Position numbers and translations under genes: made by a program
The notes under the pieces: generated by a model
Database searches by the model: none
What the model saw: the letters and a program-made list of their open reading frames with translations, nothing else
Told to the model about the DNA's origin: nothing
In this document: in pieces, positions 16,706 through 25,531 of the stretch
Layout: each line of letters starts with the position of its first letter
Numbering within the stretch: the stretch's first letter is position 1
Source of the DNA: Paraburkholderia sejongensis
GTDB taxonomy: Bacteria; Pseudomonadota; Gammaproteobacteria; Burkholderiales; Burkholderiaceae
DNA length: 64,000 bases
Direction of reading: 5' to 3'
Assembly: GCF_020880815.1 (NCBI RefSeq)
Contig: NZ_JAJITD010000011.1
Span: forward strand, 186,001 to 250,000

Positions 16706-17404
16706 TCAGCGCGGGTCCTTGCGGGTAGTCGCCGACGCGTTGCCGCTGCGGGCCGCGCTCTTTCTGCGGCGCGCCAAGGCGGTCCCGACGACGGCGAGCG
16801 CCAGCGCGAGCACGACGCCCATGCTGATGCCGGTCGTATGGCGGGAAGCCTCGGCAGTGGACGGCCCGGACGCGGCGGACGCCGCCGGCGGCGCCGATGC
16901 ATCCTGCACGACCGGTTGCGGCAGCGCGACGCCGGCCGCGCTGCCCTGACGGACCAGCGATGCTTCCGAAGTCGGCGCGGCCACCGCCGCGGCCGGCTCG
17001 GACGCCGCAATCTGCGGCGGCGCGTCCGGATTGGGACCGACCGGCGCCAGCGCGCTGCCCGACGCCGCGGCCACCGGCGGCGTTGCCTGCGCAACGCCTT
17101 CGAGCGAGCCGGCGATCGACTTCCACTGCGCGAACACGACATCCACGCAGTGCACGTCGACGCACGCGTTGCGCGCCTGCCGCCACTGCGCCAGCTGCGC
17201 CGGCGCGAGCCGGCCGCTGCTCAACAGCGCCTGCTGCTGCGCGAAAATGTCGTCGTACTGATTATTCAGAATCGCGTGGTCACAGATGACACGCTCGGCG
17301 GGCTGGCGCGTGGTCGCGCACTGAATGTCGTTCGCCCATGCATCGCCGGACGCCCATGCTGCCGTCGCCAGCAACAGGACCCCGGCAATTCGTGCTGGAT
17401 GCAC
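16706..17404 (-). CDS. Exported LprI-like (DUF1311-type) protein with C-terminal anchor
   Basis: A 232-residue protein from a GTG (17404) preceded by a strong AGGAGG. Signal peptide residues 1-24 (ending DAWA). A Cys-containing N-domain follows, with IQCATTRQPAERVICDHAILNNQYDDIF and CVDVHCVD, like the LprI/DUF1311 family that includes periplasmic lysozyme inhibitors. Then comes a long Ala/Pro-rich linker, and a single membrane segment near residues 195-212 followed by Arg/Lys. It may be tethered to the inner membrane facing the periplasm. The exact role is unknown. Confidence 0.7.
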   Translation of the reverse strand: MHPARIAGVLLLATAAWASGDAWANDIQCATTRQPAERVICDHAILNNQYDDIFAQQQALLSSGRLAPAQLAQWRQARNACVDVHCVDVVFAQWKSIAGSLEGVAQATPPVAAASGSALAPVGPNPDAPPQIAASEPAAAVAAPTSEASLVRQGSAAGVALPQPVVQDASAPPAASAASGPSTAEASRHTTGISMGVVLALALAVVGTALARRRKSAARSGNASATTRKDPR

Positions 17405-17515
17405 TCGTCCTCCTGGAAGGTTATTCAGGTGATCCGCGAGCAGCCGTCAGCGGCTATCGAACTCGCGAACCGTTGATGCGGGGTTGCGTAGCATCGAGCG
17501 TGCCCGCTCAGGCAT

Positions 17516-19801
17516 TTACAGCAGCGCCACCACCCTCACGTCACCCTGCTCGGCAGACGCGACCACCTTGTCGCCGATCCGCCGGAACGTGATCGACACC
17601 GACGCGTCGCCGACCCGCAGATCGCTGACCTCGAGCCAGTCGATACCCTCGGGCAGCATCGGCTGCTCGATCAGCACCTCCCGCCGCTCGGCGTCGATCA
17701 TGATGCCCAGACACGCTTCGAGCATCATGAACGGCGAGCCGGCCGCCCACGCCTGCGGCAGACACGCGACCGGATAGGCGGTCGGCGGCTCGCCGCGCCG
17801 CCGCGGGAAGCCGCAGAACAGCTCGGGCAGCCGCATGTCGAAATTGACCGCGGCCTGAAACAGCGCCTGCAGCAGCCGCACCGCCGACGCCTTGCCGCCG
17901 TAGCGCGACAGCCCGCGCGCGCACAGCGCGTTGTCGTGCGGCCAGACCGAACCGTTGTGATATGCCATCGGATTGAAGCGCGCCTGGCTCGCGGCCAGCG
18001 TGCGCACGCCCCAGCCGGTATTGAACAGCGTCGAGTCGAGCGCGCGCACGACCGCTTCGCCGCGCTCCCGGGTCGGCAGTCCGAAGGCCAGCAGATGCCC
18101 CGCGTTCGACGCCATCACGCGGCACAGCTCGCCGTGTCCGTCGAGCGCGATGCCGTAGAAGCCGGCCTCTTCCATCCAGTACTTCTCTTCGACGCAGCGG
18201 CGGATTTTCTTGGCGCGCTCGGCGTATTGCGCGGCGGCATCACGCAGACCGCGCAGCCGCGCGAACTGCGCCATCGTGTCGAACGCCGCGCTCGCATACG
18301 CCTGCACTTCGACGAGCGCGATCGGGCCATCGGGAAAGCGGCCGTCGGCGTGGAACACCGAGTCGTGACTATCTTTCCAGCCCTGGTTCGCGAGACCGCC
18401 GTCCGACTCGCGCTGATAGTCGAGCAGTCCATAACGATTCTTGTCGCACACGCCGGCGACCCATTGCGCGGCGCGTTCGAGCGCCGGCCACAGTTCGTCG
18501 ATCAACGCGACGTCGCCGGTGCGATTCACGTACGCGCCGGCCAGCACGATGAACAGCGGCGTCGTGTCGACCCCGCCGTAGTACAGCGCGAACGGCACTT
18601 CGCCGGCCGCGGCCATTTCGCCTTTGCGCATCTCGTGCATGATCTTGCCGGGCGCCGCGTCGCGGAACGGCGAATTCTCGCGCGCCTGATGATCGGCCAG
18701 AAAACGCAGCACGCCGGCCGCCAGATGCGGCTGCAACCACAGCGTTTGCAGCGACGTGATCACCGCATCGCGGCCGAACGGAGTCGAGAACCACGGGATG
18801 CCCGCGTACGGATACGGGCCGGTCGCGAGGTCGGTGGTCAGCAGGCTCAGGTCCGCGAACGAGCGGTCGATCCATGCGTTGAACAGCGGATTGCTGGTGC
18901 GCAGCCGCGCGCTCGCGCGACGGCGGTCGCGCATCACGAGGTGCGCGTCGACGAGCGCGGCCCGCACGGCAGTGCGGCCGACGCGCGGGCGCTCCGCGTC
19001 GATCTGCGACAGGTGCGCTTCGCTCAACGCATGCACCGGCTGCGAGACGTCGGCGCCAGCCTTGCCGGCCACCTGCACCACGTGCACCGCGACCGACAGA
19101 TAGATCGACACGCACGCCTGCGCGGGCAGCTTGACCGTGTAATCGGCGCGGTCGGCGAACAGCTGGTCCGGCTGCGGCGAGAACGCGATCTGCACGTTGC
19201 GCGCGACGTCGTCGAGGCCGAGATAGCCGAGCAGCACTTCCTGATTTTCGATCCGCGCCGGTTCGACGCGGCCCTGCTTGTCGCGCTTGAGCCCGCGCAC
19301 TTCGAACATGTCGCGGAAGTCGCTGGCAAACGAAATGGACAACGGCACGGTTGCGTCGCTGGTGCCGTAGTTGGTCAGCTCGATCGCCTCGTTGAGCACG
19401 GTGCCCGACAGCACCCGCACGCGCTCGACGTGGATCACGCCTTCGGGCGTGCTGGTGCCGCCGAGCGGCGGCAACGGCCGGTTGGTCAGATGCGCGGTAA
19501 ACGACGTGTTGTCGCTGCTGACGCTGCCCGACAGCAGCGACGGCGCGCGGCCGCCGAAGGTCAGGCGCAGTTGCGACAGCACGCGGGTGTCGTTGACGAA
19601 CAGGCCGTCGTCGTGGCCGGTGATATCGCCGAGCGGATCGTTGACGATGAAGGTGTCGCCCGATTTGAGCACGTGTTGGGTCGCGCTCGCGACGTTGAGA
19701 TTTTCCGTCGGGATGAACACACCGTCCTGGTCGGCTTCGCGATGATCGACGCCGCCCGAATGGCTCAATCCGCCGAGGGCTTCTGGCTGCTGCTGTGTCA
19801 A
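17516..19801 (-). CDS. Amylo-alpha-1,6-glucosidase / glycogen-debranching family enzyme
   Basis: 761 residues from a TTG start (19801) with AGGAG four bases upstream. The N-terminal domain (about 35-230) begins LKSGDTFIVNDPLGDI and FVNDTRVLSQ, the GDE_N-type domain. The rest is a six-hairpin glycosidase barrel, with GIPWFSTPFGRDA near residue 345 and HNGSVWPHDNAL near residue 620. Such proteins debranch glycogen or act on related alpha-glucans, and some work on trehalose-type or sucrose-type substrates. It is monocistronic and far from other glycogen genes in this window. Confidence 0.85.
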   Translation of the reverse strand: MTQQQPEALGGLSHSGGVDHREADQDGVFIPTENLNVASATQHVLKSGDTFIVNDPLGDITGHDDGLFVNDTRVLSQLRLTFGGRAPSLLSGSVSSDNTSFTAHLTNRPLPPLGGTSTPEGVIHVERVRVLSGTVLNEAIELTNYGTSDATVPLSISFASDFRDMFEVRGLKRDKQGRVEPARIENQEVLLGYLGLDDVARNVQIAFSPQPDQLFADRADYTVKLPAQACVSIYLSVAVHVVQVAGKAGADVSQPVHALSEAHLSQIDAERPRVGRTAVRAALVDAHLVMRDRRRASARLRTSNPLFNAWIDRSFADLSLLTTDLATGPYPYAGIPWFSTPFGRDAVITSLQTLWLQPHLAAGVLRFLADHQARENSPFRDAAPGKIMHEMRKGEMAAAGEVPFALYYGGVDTTPLFIVLAGAYVNRTGDVALIDELWPALERAAQWVAGVCDKNRYGLLDYQRESDGGLANQGWKDSHDSVFHADGRFPDGPIALVEVQAYASAAFDTMAQFARLRGLRDAAAQYAERAKKIRRCVEEKYWMEEAGFYGIALDGHGELCRVMASNAGHLLAFGLPTRERGEAVVRALDSTLFNTGWGVRTLAASQARFNPMAYHNGSVWPHDNALCARGLSRYGGKASAVRLLQALFQAAVNFDMRLPELFCGFPRRRGEPPTAYPVACLPQAWAAGSPFMMLEACLGIMIDAERREVLIEQPMLPEGIDWLEVSDLRVGDASVSITFRRIGDKVVASAEQGDVRVVALL

Positions 19802-20198
19802 GGTCGCTCCTATGGATTCGCTGCTGCGTTCGGTTGCACGGTCGGCTCTCGCTTCGGGCGCGCGGCCGGCTGGCGCGGTCGCTTCCGATTGTAGAGGCTC
19901 TGTGCGCGTGAGACGAACTTATCGCGATGGAGTTTCGGCTTTTTTTGCGAGCGATTGTTACCGTGACACGGCGGTGATTTCCGGTGGCACAGGATGTGCA
20001 GGAATAGGCGCGGTACTACATGGCGGGTTGCGCAGGGATCGAGCTGTGTTGCCGCCGGCTGGAAGATGTATCGCGCGACCAGCGCGGGGAGAGAGAAAGA
20101 GAAAGAGAGGCGACACTCACGGCCGGCGAGCGGCCGTGAGTTGAAACACGCTAATGCATTGACGCGTTAATGGCTTGGCGCTGGGTTTAGCGCTGCCT
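19802..20198. other. 397-bp intergenic region downstream of gltA
   Basis: Holds the promoter of the debranching enzyme, a purine-rich GA tract (about 20089-20108) and the hairpin at 20115-20139. No gene seen. Confidence 0.5.
20115..20139 (-). terminator. Probable gltA terminator hairpin
   Basis: Perfect 10-bp stem CTCACGGCCG / CGGCCGTGAG with a 5-nt loop, 60 bp beyond the citrate synthase stop. On the minus strand it is followed within about 6 nt by a pyrimidine-rich run. Confidence 0.55.
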
Positions 20199-21497
20199 TT
20201 AACGCTGGGCGAGCGGCTTCGCTTCGCGCGCCGTTTCGCCGATGAACAGCTGACGCGGGCGGCCGATCTTCTGTTCGGGGTCCGCAATCATTTCGTTCCA
20301 CTGCGCAATCCAGCCGACCGTACGTGCCATCGCGAAGATACACGTGAACATCGCGGTCGGAATGCCCAGCGCGCGCTGCACGATACCCGAGTAGAAGTCG
20401 ACGTTCGGGTACAGCTTGCGCGACACGAAGTACTCGTCTTCGAGCGCGATCTTTTCGAGTGCCATTGCGAGCTTGAACAGCGGGTCGTCGTGCAGGCCCA
20501 GCTCTTCGAGCACTTCGTGGCAGGTCTCGCGCATCAGCTTCGCGCGCGGGTCGTAGTTCTTGTACACGCGGTGGCCGAAGCCCATCAGCTTCACGCCCGA
20601 GTTCTTGTCCTTCACCTGCTTGATGAACTCGGGAATGTTGTCGACCGAGCCGATCTCTTCCAGCATGTTCAGCGCGGCTTCGTTCGCGCCGCCGTGCGCC
20701 GGGCCCCACAGACAGGCGATACCGGCAGCGATACACGCGAACGGATTGGCACCCGACGAACCGGCCAGACGCACGGTCGAGGTCGAGGCATTCTGCTCGT
20801 GGTCCGCGTGCAGGATCAGGATACGGTCGAGCGCACGCACCAGCACGTCGTTGACCTTGTACTCTTCGGCCGGGTTCGAGAACATCATGTGCATGAAGTT
20901 CGCGCTGTACGACAGGTCGTTCTTCGGATAAACGAACGGCTGACCGACCGTGTACTTGTACGCCATCGCGACGAGCGTCGGCAGCTTGGCGATCATGCGC
21001 ACCGCCGAAACGTCGCGATGCTGCTGGTTCGTGATGTCGAGCGAGTCGTGATAGAACGCCGACAATGCGCCGACCGCGGCGACCAGAATCGCCATCGGAT
21101 GCGCGTCGCGGCGAAAGCCGCGGAAGAAGAAGTGCATCTGCTCGTGCACCATCGTGTGCTGCGTGACCGTCTGTTCGAACTCGGCCTTTTGCTGCGCGTT
21201 CGGCAGCTCGCCCTTCAGCAGCAGATAGCAGGTCTCGAGGAAGTCGGCGTTCTGCGCGAGGTTGTCGATCGGATAACCGCGGTACAGCAGCTCGCCCTTG
21301 TCGCCGTCGATATACGTGATTTCCGAGTTGCACGACGCCGTCGACATGAAGCCCGGGTCGTACGTGAATTTGCCGGTCTGGCCGTAGAGCTTGCGAATGT
21401 CGATGACGTCGGGGCCCAGCGTGCCCTGATAGATCGGCAGATCGATGGTCTTGTCGCTGTCGGAGAAGCTCAGCGTGGCGTGTGACTTCGAGTTCAT
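20199..21497 (-). CDS. gltA: Citrate synthase (type II, NADH-sensitive class)
   Basis: 432 residues. Condenses oxaloacetate and acetyl-CoA in the TCA cycle, in the cytoplasm. Signatures: HADHEQNASTSTVRLAGSS with the active-site histidine, GPAHGGANEAAL, GFGHRVYKNYDPRA with the second histidine, and the catalytic Asp in LYPNVDFYSGIV. The N-terminal beta domain and length are typical of the hexameric Gram-negative enzyme. The ATG at 21497 follows AGGAAG. It appears monocistronic here; a divergent gene of unknown function shares its upstream region. Confidence 0.97.
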   Translation of the reverse strand: MNSKSHATLSFSDSDKTIDLPIYQGTLGPDVIDIRKLYGQTGKFTYDPGFMSTASCNSEITYIDGDKGELLYRGYPIDNLAQNADFLETCYLLLKGELPNAQQKAEFEQTVTQHTMVHEQMHFFFRGFRRDAHPMAILVAAVGALSAFYHDSLDITNQQHRDVSAVRMIAKLPTLVAMAYKYTVGQPFVYPKNDLSYSANFMHMMFSNPAEEYKVNDVLVRALDRILILHADHEQNASTSTVRLAGSSGANPFACIAAGIACLWGPAHGGANEAALNMLEEIGSVDNIPEFIKQVKDKNSGVKLMGFGHRVYKNYDPRAKLMRETCHEVLEELGLHDDPLFKLAMALEKIALEDEYFVSRKLYPNVDFYSGIVQRALGIPTAMFTCIFAMARTVGWIAQWNEMIADPEQKIGRPRQLFIGETAREAKPLAQR

Positions 21498-21643
21498 CTA
21501 CATCTTCCTTTTGCTTGGTACCGCACCTGTGCCGGCAGGCACGCGGCTCGCACCGCGAGGCGCGCTAGCGGCGCGCTCGAGCGGGTACGGCATGCGCCGG
21601 CTCCGCTGCGCATTCTACGGGGCAGGCTGTCGTTGATTGGATC

Positions 21644-21660
21644 GATTGATTGCAACAATC
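21644..21660. promoter_or_regulatory. Inverted repeat in the gltA upstream region
   Basis: GATTG-A-TTGCAA-CAATC: 5-bp arms flank a palindromic TTGCAA, about 150 bp upstream of the gltA start. A possible operator; no regulator can be named. Confidence 0.3.
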
Positions 21661-21881
21661 CATCTCGGCGTACGCAACACTCGTTGCAATACTGTTGTCA
21701 TGGGCGCGCGTGCCGGGATTAATGCGGCATTTCAGCGGCTTATCCGACTCGTGCACCGCCCTCTTCCGCGAGATGAAAGTTGTCTGAAAGCGGGGACAGT
21801 TGCCGCAACAATGTTTTGCGATCAGCACACTGAGACGGCCGGTATGCATCTGCGATACTGGTTTCGTGCATCGATGCTTGT

Positions 21882-21909
21882 AGCCCGCTTCCCGACGCGG
21901 GCTTTTTTG
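21882..21909 (+). terminator. Intrinsic terminator 27 bp before the next start codon
   Basis: AGCCCGC (21882-21888) pairs with GCGGGCT (21897-21903) around an 8-nt loop, followed by six T. It reads in the same direction as the ORF at 21936. It therefore ends a transcript that arises upstream, or attenuates that gene. Confidence 0.75.
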
Positions 21910-21935
21910 ATCACAGAACAACAGGAACGACACAA

Positions 21936-22337
21936 ATGAATGCCTCTCTCGAAACGCTGTTTCCGGATCATCTTCACAGCGAAGACACCACCGTTACCGC
22001 GCTCAACCATCAGGACATCGTCGTCGCGTTATCGGCCGCGCTGAAGGCGCAGGACGTCGCGGTGCTGCATATGCTTTATCCGCGTACCGACGCGCGCACG
22101 CATCGCAGTCTCGATACGCTGGTGAACGTACTGCACGGACATGGGCTGCATGAAGTCGCGGATCTGCTCGCGCAGGAAGCGCACTATCTGCTGTTCAAGG
22201 ATCCGGTGAAGGCATGGAAGGTTTTCCATGAGATCCGCAACGACTCGCTCGCGATCGGCGTGCATCTGTACTATCACGGGCTCGTCGGCGAAGCGGCCGA
22301 ACGCGCGCTCGATGCGGACGCGCATCGGAAGGCTTGA
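21936..22337 (+). CDS. Unknown 133-residue soluble protein
   Basis: Not recognised. ATG at 21936 with AGGAA eight bases upstream. Predicted mostly helical and acidic, no signal peptide, no membrane segment, no cysteine. It contains HQDIVVALSAALKAQDVAVL, a middle region rich in His and Leu (LDTLVNVLHGHGLHEVADLL), and FHEIRNDSLAIGVHLYYHGLVGEAAERAL, which looks like a helical-repeat or scaffold fold. Codon usage matches its neighbours. It converges on an alpha/beta hydrolase with only 10 bp between stops, and a 7-bp inverted repeat (22342-22356) spans that gap. An intrinsic terminator sits in its leader. Confidence 0.7.
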   Translation: MNASLETLFPDHLHSEDTTVTALNHQDIVVALSAALKAQDVAVLHMLYPRTDARTHRSLDTLVNVLHGHGLHEVADLLAQEAHYLLFKDPVKAWKVFHEIRNDSLAIGVHLYYHGLVGEAAERALDADAHRKA

Positions 22338-22347
22338 CGCTGCGCGT

Positions 22348-23184
22348 TTAACGCGCGTTCACTGCCTGAATGAATTCGTCCACGTAGCGATTGAACGCCG
22401 ACGGATGCGCGAGGTTCATTCCATGTGACGCGCCGCGCACCGTTGCGCGACGCGCATCCGGCAGCCACGACTGCAACGCGGTCACCGTGCGCCGGAACAT
22501 GTCGGGGCTTTTCTCGCCGTCGATCAATAGCACCGGGCAAAGTAAATCGGCCGCGTCCTCGGGGACGTAGGCCGGCAACGGATCGCGCAATTGCCGCGCG
22601 AGCGTGTGCGCGTTGTCGGTCGCCATGCGCCGGAAAGCCGGCGTGCTCATCGCCCAGAAACCGGGGCGGCTCACCGAATCGACGAATAGCTGCAGCCCCG
22701 CTTCCACCTCGCCGGCTTCGATGAGCAGCGCCGCTTTCGCGCGCAACGGGTTGACCGGGTTGACCGCTTCCGGCGGACTCGCGGACGCGCGTCCGGCAAC
22801 CTGCAACGGCCCGCCCGGGTCCGCCAGCGTCAACGTGCGCACGCGTTCCGGATGACGTCGCGCGCAATGGTAGGCGACGCAGCCGCCGCGCGAATGGCCG
22901 ACCACGTGCGCGGGTCCGGCATCGAAACGCTCGATGAATTCCCCGACCTCGGCCGCATGTGCGCTCCAGCTGAACGGCAGATCAGGCGCGCTGCCGGTTG
23001 CCGGCCAGTAGTGTGTGAGACTCACCGCGACGCAGCGATAACGCTTCGACAAGCCGGCCAGTTGCGGCTGCCAGTAGCGGTAATCGCACAGCGAACCGTG
23101 GACGAACAGCAGCAGTTCGCCGTCGCCCGCCTCGACGTAAGGCATGCGCAAGCCATTGTGCAATTCGATGGCTAAAACGCTCAC
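22348..23184 (-). CDS. Alpha/beta-fold hydrolase
   Basis: 278 residues using a GTG start (23182-23184) that overlaps the mreB-like stop codon as GTGA, which indicates translational coupling. LLLFVHGSLCDYRYWQPQL supplies the oxyanion-hole region. The nucleophile elbow is GHSRGGC (Ser near residue 96), and the catalytic Asp and His are expected near LLIDGEKSPDMF and GASHGMN. Family members are esterases, lipases or haloperoxidase-like enzymes; the substrate is not predictable. Coupling to a cytoskeletal protein is unusual. Confidence 0.85.
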   Translation of the reverse strand: MSVLAIELHNGLRMPYVEAGDGELLLFVHGSLCDYRYWQPQLAGLSKRYRCVAVSLTHYWPATGSAPDLPFSWSAHAAEVGEFIERFDAGPAHVVGHSRGGCVAYHCARRHPERVRTLTLADPGGPLQVAGRASASPPEAVNPVNPLRAKAALLIEAGEVEAGLQLFVDSVSRPGFWAMSTPAFRRMATDNAHTLARQLRDPLPAYVPEDAADLLCPVLLIDGEKSPDMFRRTVTALQSWLPDARRATVRGASHGMNLAHPSAFNRYVDEFIQAVNAR

Positions 23185-24233
23185 TCGTACGCGGCCTCCT
23201 CGACCCACCCGGCCGCCGCCGCGACGGCCGCGCCGCGTACCGCGCAGGTCAGCGGCTCGTCGGCGACTCGCACGGCGAGGCCGATCTCGTCGCTCAGCCG
23301 CCGGCTCAGGTTGCCGAGCAGCGCGCCGCCGCCCGTCAGCACGATGCCGTTGTGCGCGATGTCCGTCACGAGTTCGGCGGGCGCCATTTCGAGCCCGCGT
23401 TTCACCGCGCCGATCACCTGGCGCAGCGGCCCTTCGATCGCCTCGGCGATATCGCGGTTGCTCAGTTGCACGGTGCGCGGCAGGCCGTCGTCGACGCTGC
23501 GGCCGGTCGCGTTCAGCTGTTCGAGCGGCCCGTCGTGCACGGCCGAACCGATGGTTTTCTTCACGTGCTCGGCGGTCTGTTCGCCGAGCAGCACGCCGTA
23601 CAGATTGCGCACGTAGCTGACGATCGCCGCGTCGAAATTGTCACCGCCGACCCGCACCGAGCCGCTGTACGCGGTGCCGCCGAGCGCGATCACGCCGACT
23701 TCGGTGGTGCCGCCGCCGATGTCGACCACCATCGAGCCGGTCGCGTCGTGCACCGGCAAACCGGCGCCCAGCGCGGACGCAAACGATTCACCGATCAGGC
23801 TGACTTTCCACGCACCGGCTGCCTCGGCGGCCTCCCGGATCGCGCGCAGCTCCACTTGGGTCGCGCCGGCCGGCACGCACAGCGTGAACGCGGCACGCCG
23901 GCTGAACAGCGAACGCGGCCGCGCCATGTCGACGAATTGCCGGATCATATGTTCGGCGGCGGAGAAATTGGCGATCACGCCATGGCGCAGCGGCCGCACC
24001 GCTTCGAGATTGCGCGGCGCGCGGCCGAGCAGTTCGCGCGCTTGCGCGCCGATCGCGGCGATCCGTTTCGGCCCGCTCGCGTGCTCTTTCTCGAAGCAGA
24101 CGACGGACGGCTGATTCAGCACGATGCCGCCGTCGTCGGTATGAATCAACGTGTTGGCCGTGCCGAGGTCCACTGCCACGGCGTGACGGAACAGGCGCTC
24201 GAAGAGCGGGTAATGCGGCGTCGGTCTGGCCAT
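23181..24233 (-). CDS. MreB-family actin-like protein (paralogue)
   Basis: 350 residues. Actin-fold phosphate loops: AVDLGTANTLIH near residue 20 and VVDIGGGTTEVGVIALGG near residue 170. The adenosine motif is IVLTGGGALLGNL near residue 300. MreB polymerises under the inner membrane to guide sidewall synthesis. The usual mreBCD context is absent: no mreC or mreD follows, only a coupled hydrolase. This is therefore probably an accessory paralogue rather than the housekeeping MreB. The N terminus (PLFERLFRHAV) has the amphipathic character of a membrane-binding segment. Confidence 0.85.
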   Translation of the reverse strand: MARPTPHYPLFERLFRHAVAVDLGTANTLIHTDDGGIVLNQPSVVCFEKEHASGPKRIAAIGAQARELLGRAPRNLEAVRPLRHGVIANFSAAEHMIRQFVDMARPRSLFSRRAAFTLCVPAGATQVELRAIREAAEAAGAWKVSLIGESFASALGAGLPVHDATGSMVVDIGGGTTEVGVIALGGTAYSGSVRVGGDNFDAAIVSYVRNLYGVLLGEQTAEHVKKTIGSAVHDGPLEQLNATGRSVDDGLPRTVQLSNRDIAEAIEGPLRQVIGAVKRGLEMAPAELVTDIAHNGIVLTGGGALLGNLSRRLSDEIGLAVRVADEPLTCAVRGAAVAAAAGWVEEAAYE

Positions 24234-24415
24234 AAGCAGGCTTTATATGTAGTTATCCGCCGTTAGGACGGTCAAAAATGCGCCCCGGACCCCCGTGCCG
24301 CGCGACACGCCCACCAGGGCGTTGCGCTCGCGCGCGGCGGGGTGATTGTCAAACTGATGACCGTATGACGGCAAGCGGATTGCAATCTTTAGCGCAACTT
24401 TCTATTTGACTCGTG

Positions 24416-25090
24416 TCAATCGCGCGACACCACGCCCAGCGTGCGTTCCAGCGCGTCGCGGCCGAGCGCGACGCCGTCGGCGGTGATCGTGTGGCCGACG
24501 CCTGGCAGCACGTATGCGTCGACCGGATAGCCGGCGTTGCTGAGCGCCTCGGCAGCGTGTTCGAGCTCGCGCACCGGAATCACTTCGTCGTCCTCGCCGT
24601 GGATCAGCGTGAGCGGCGTCGCGCGGTTGGCCGACACGATCGACGACGCGAGCCGCCCCGAATAGGCGACCACCCCCGCCGCGCCTTCCGCGCTCGCCGC
24701 GACGTGATGCAGCGACATGATCGAACCTTGCGAAAAGCCGACTAGCGCAAGCCGCGCGTAAGACAGCTGCCAGTGCGCGAGTTCGGCGTCGAGCGCGCTG
24801 CGCAGCGCCGGATAGGCGGCGCTCACGCGCGCTTCGCGATTCGCTTCGTTGACGTCGCGCAGGCTGAACCACTGGCGGCCGCCGAAGCCGCCGTCGAACG
24901 GATCGGTGCCGTCGAGCGACACGAAGGCCGTGTTGGGGAGGTCTTCGCTCCAGATGTCGGCGAGCGGCATCAGATCGCGCGCGTTGCTGCCGACGCCGTG
25001 CAGCAGCACGACGAGGCTGCGCGCGGGTACGCCCGGCGACGAATTGTTCGGCGCGCGGCGCCAGCCGTGTTCGAATTGCTGCCAGCTCAT
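24416..25090 (-). CDS. Phospholipase/carboxylesterase family hydrolase
   Basis: 224 residues from the ATG at 25090, which follows AAGGA. A longer frame exists upstream but would add a KRKRKRKRK stretch from a simple repeat and has no ribosome site. It has an alpha/beta hydrolase fold with LVVLLHGVGSNARDL, nucleophile GFSQGS (Ser near residue 112), Asp in HGEDDEVIP and His in GVGHTI. This matches the small carboxylesterase/lysophospholipase group (EstB/YpfH-like). Predicted cytoplasmic. Divergent from the EmrB-type pump. Confidence 0.87.
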   Translation of the reverse strand: MSWQQFEHGWRRAPNNSSPGVPARSLVVLLHGVGSNARDLMPLADIWSEDLPNTAFVSLDGTDPFDGGFGGRQWFSLRDVNEANREARVSAAYPALRSALDAELAHWQLSYARLALVGFSQGSIMSLHHVAASAEGAAGVVAYSGRLASSIVSANRATPLTLIHGEDDEVIPVRELEHAAEALSNAGYPVDAYVLPGVGHTITADGVALGRDALERTLGVVSRD

Positions 25091-25531
25091 GTTGCGGTCC
25101 TTTTCGCGTGGGTTCGGGAAAGATGAGTAGCTTGCGGGTCTTTGCTTTCGCTTTCGCTTTCGTTTTCGCTTTGGCGCCGCTTTGCGCTGCAACGAGCGCC
25201 TGCGATCCAGCGCGCAAGCAGTGCTTTGCAACCTCAGCCGCGAGCATACGCCGCGCGCCGGGTTTGTGCTGGCTTCTGTGACCGTCGCTGACTTTCTCAA
25301 TTTGATTGACCGATCGGCAGCCGCGCGGCGACGGCAGCGCCGGCCGAATGCGGGTATGCTCTTTCGATCATTCGACGGACCCGCGGCCGCGCGGCCTTGC
25401 GGCCCGCAGGCAGAGCGGGCACGCGCTGTGCGACCTGTGCGCGACACGCGTTGTCAGTCCGTCCGTCGTTCGGCACCCGGCCGTTCGGCCGTTCAGTTCA
25501 GTTCAGTTGCACCGCATCCGGAGAACCTCGC
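25091..25531. other. 441-bp divergent intergenic region
   Basis: Between the carboxylesterase and the EmrB-type pump. It carries a hexanucleotide repeat (25145-25174) and, near the pump, short direct repeats GGCCGTTC (twice) and TTCAG (three times) at about 25479-25508. No gene or clear promoter motif was picked out. Confidence 0.5.
25145..25174. repeat. CTTTCG hexanucleotide repeat
   Basis: Three perfect and two near copies of CTTTCG in the 5' flank of the carboxylesterase gene. They lie 54-84 bp upstream of its ATG. Confidence 0.8.

Larger units (their letters stand above)
21498..21935. other. 438-bp divergent region between gltA and an unknown gene
   Basis: Contains two TTGCAA-centred elements (one inside the inverted repeat at 21644-21660), a perfect 10-bp palindrome GCATCGATGC (21868-21877), and an intrinsic terminator reading rightward just before the next gene. 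This arrangement would suit a small RNA or a leader with attenuation. Confidence 0.45.

Noticed and set aside
17936..19894. Long plus-strand frame antisense to the debranching enzyme
   Set aside because: No recognisable motif and composition typical of a shadow; the minus strand is clearly the debranching-type enzyme.
24416..25447. Longer 343-codon version of the carboxylesterase
   Set aside because: The extra 119 codons translate the hexanucleotide repeat into KRKRKRKRK and lack a ribosome site. The ATG at 25090 has AAGGA correctly placed.
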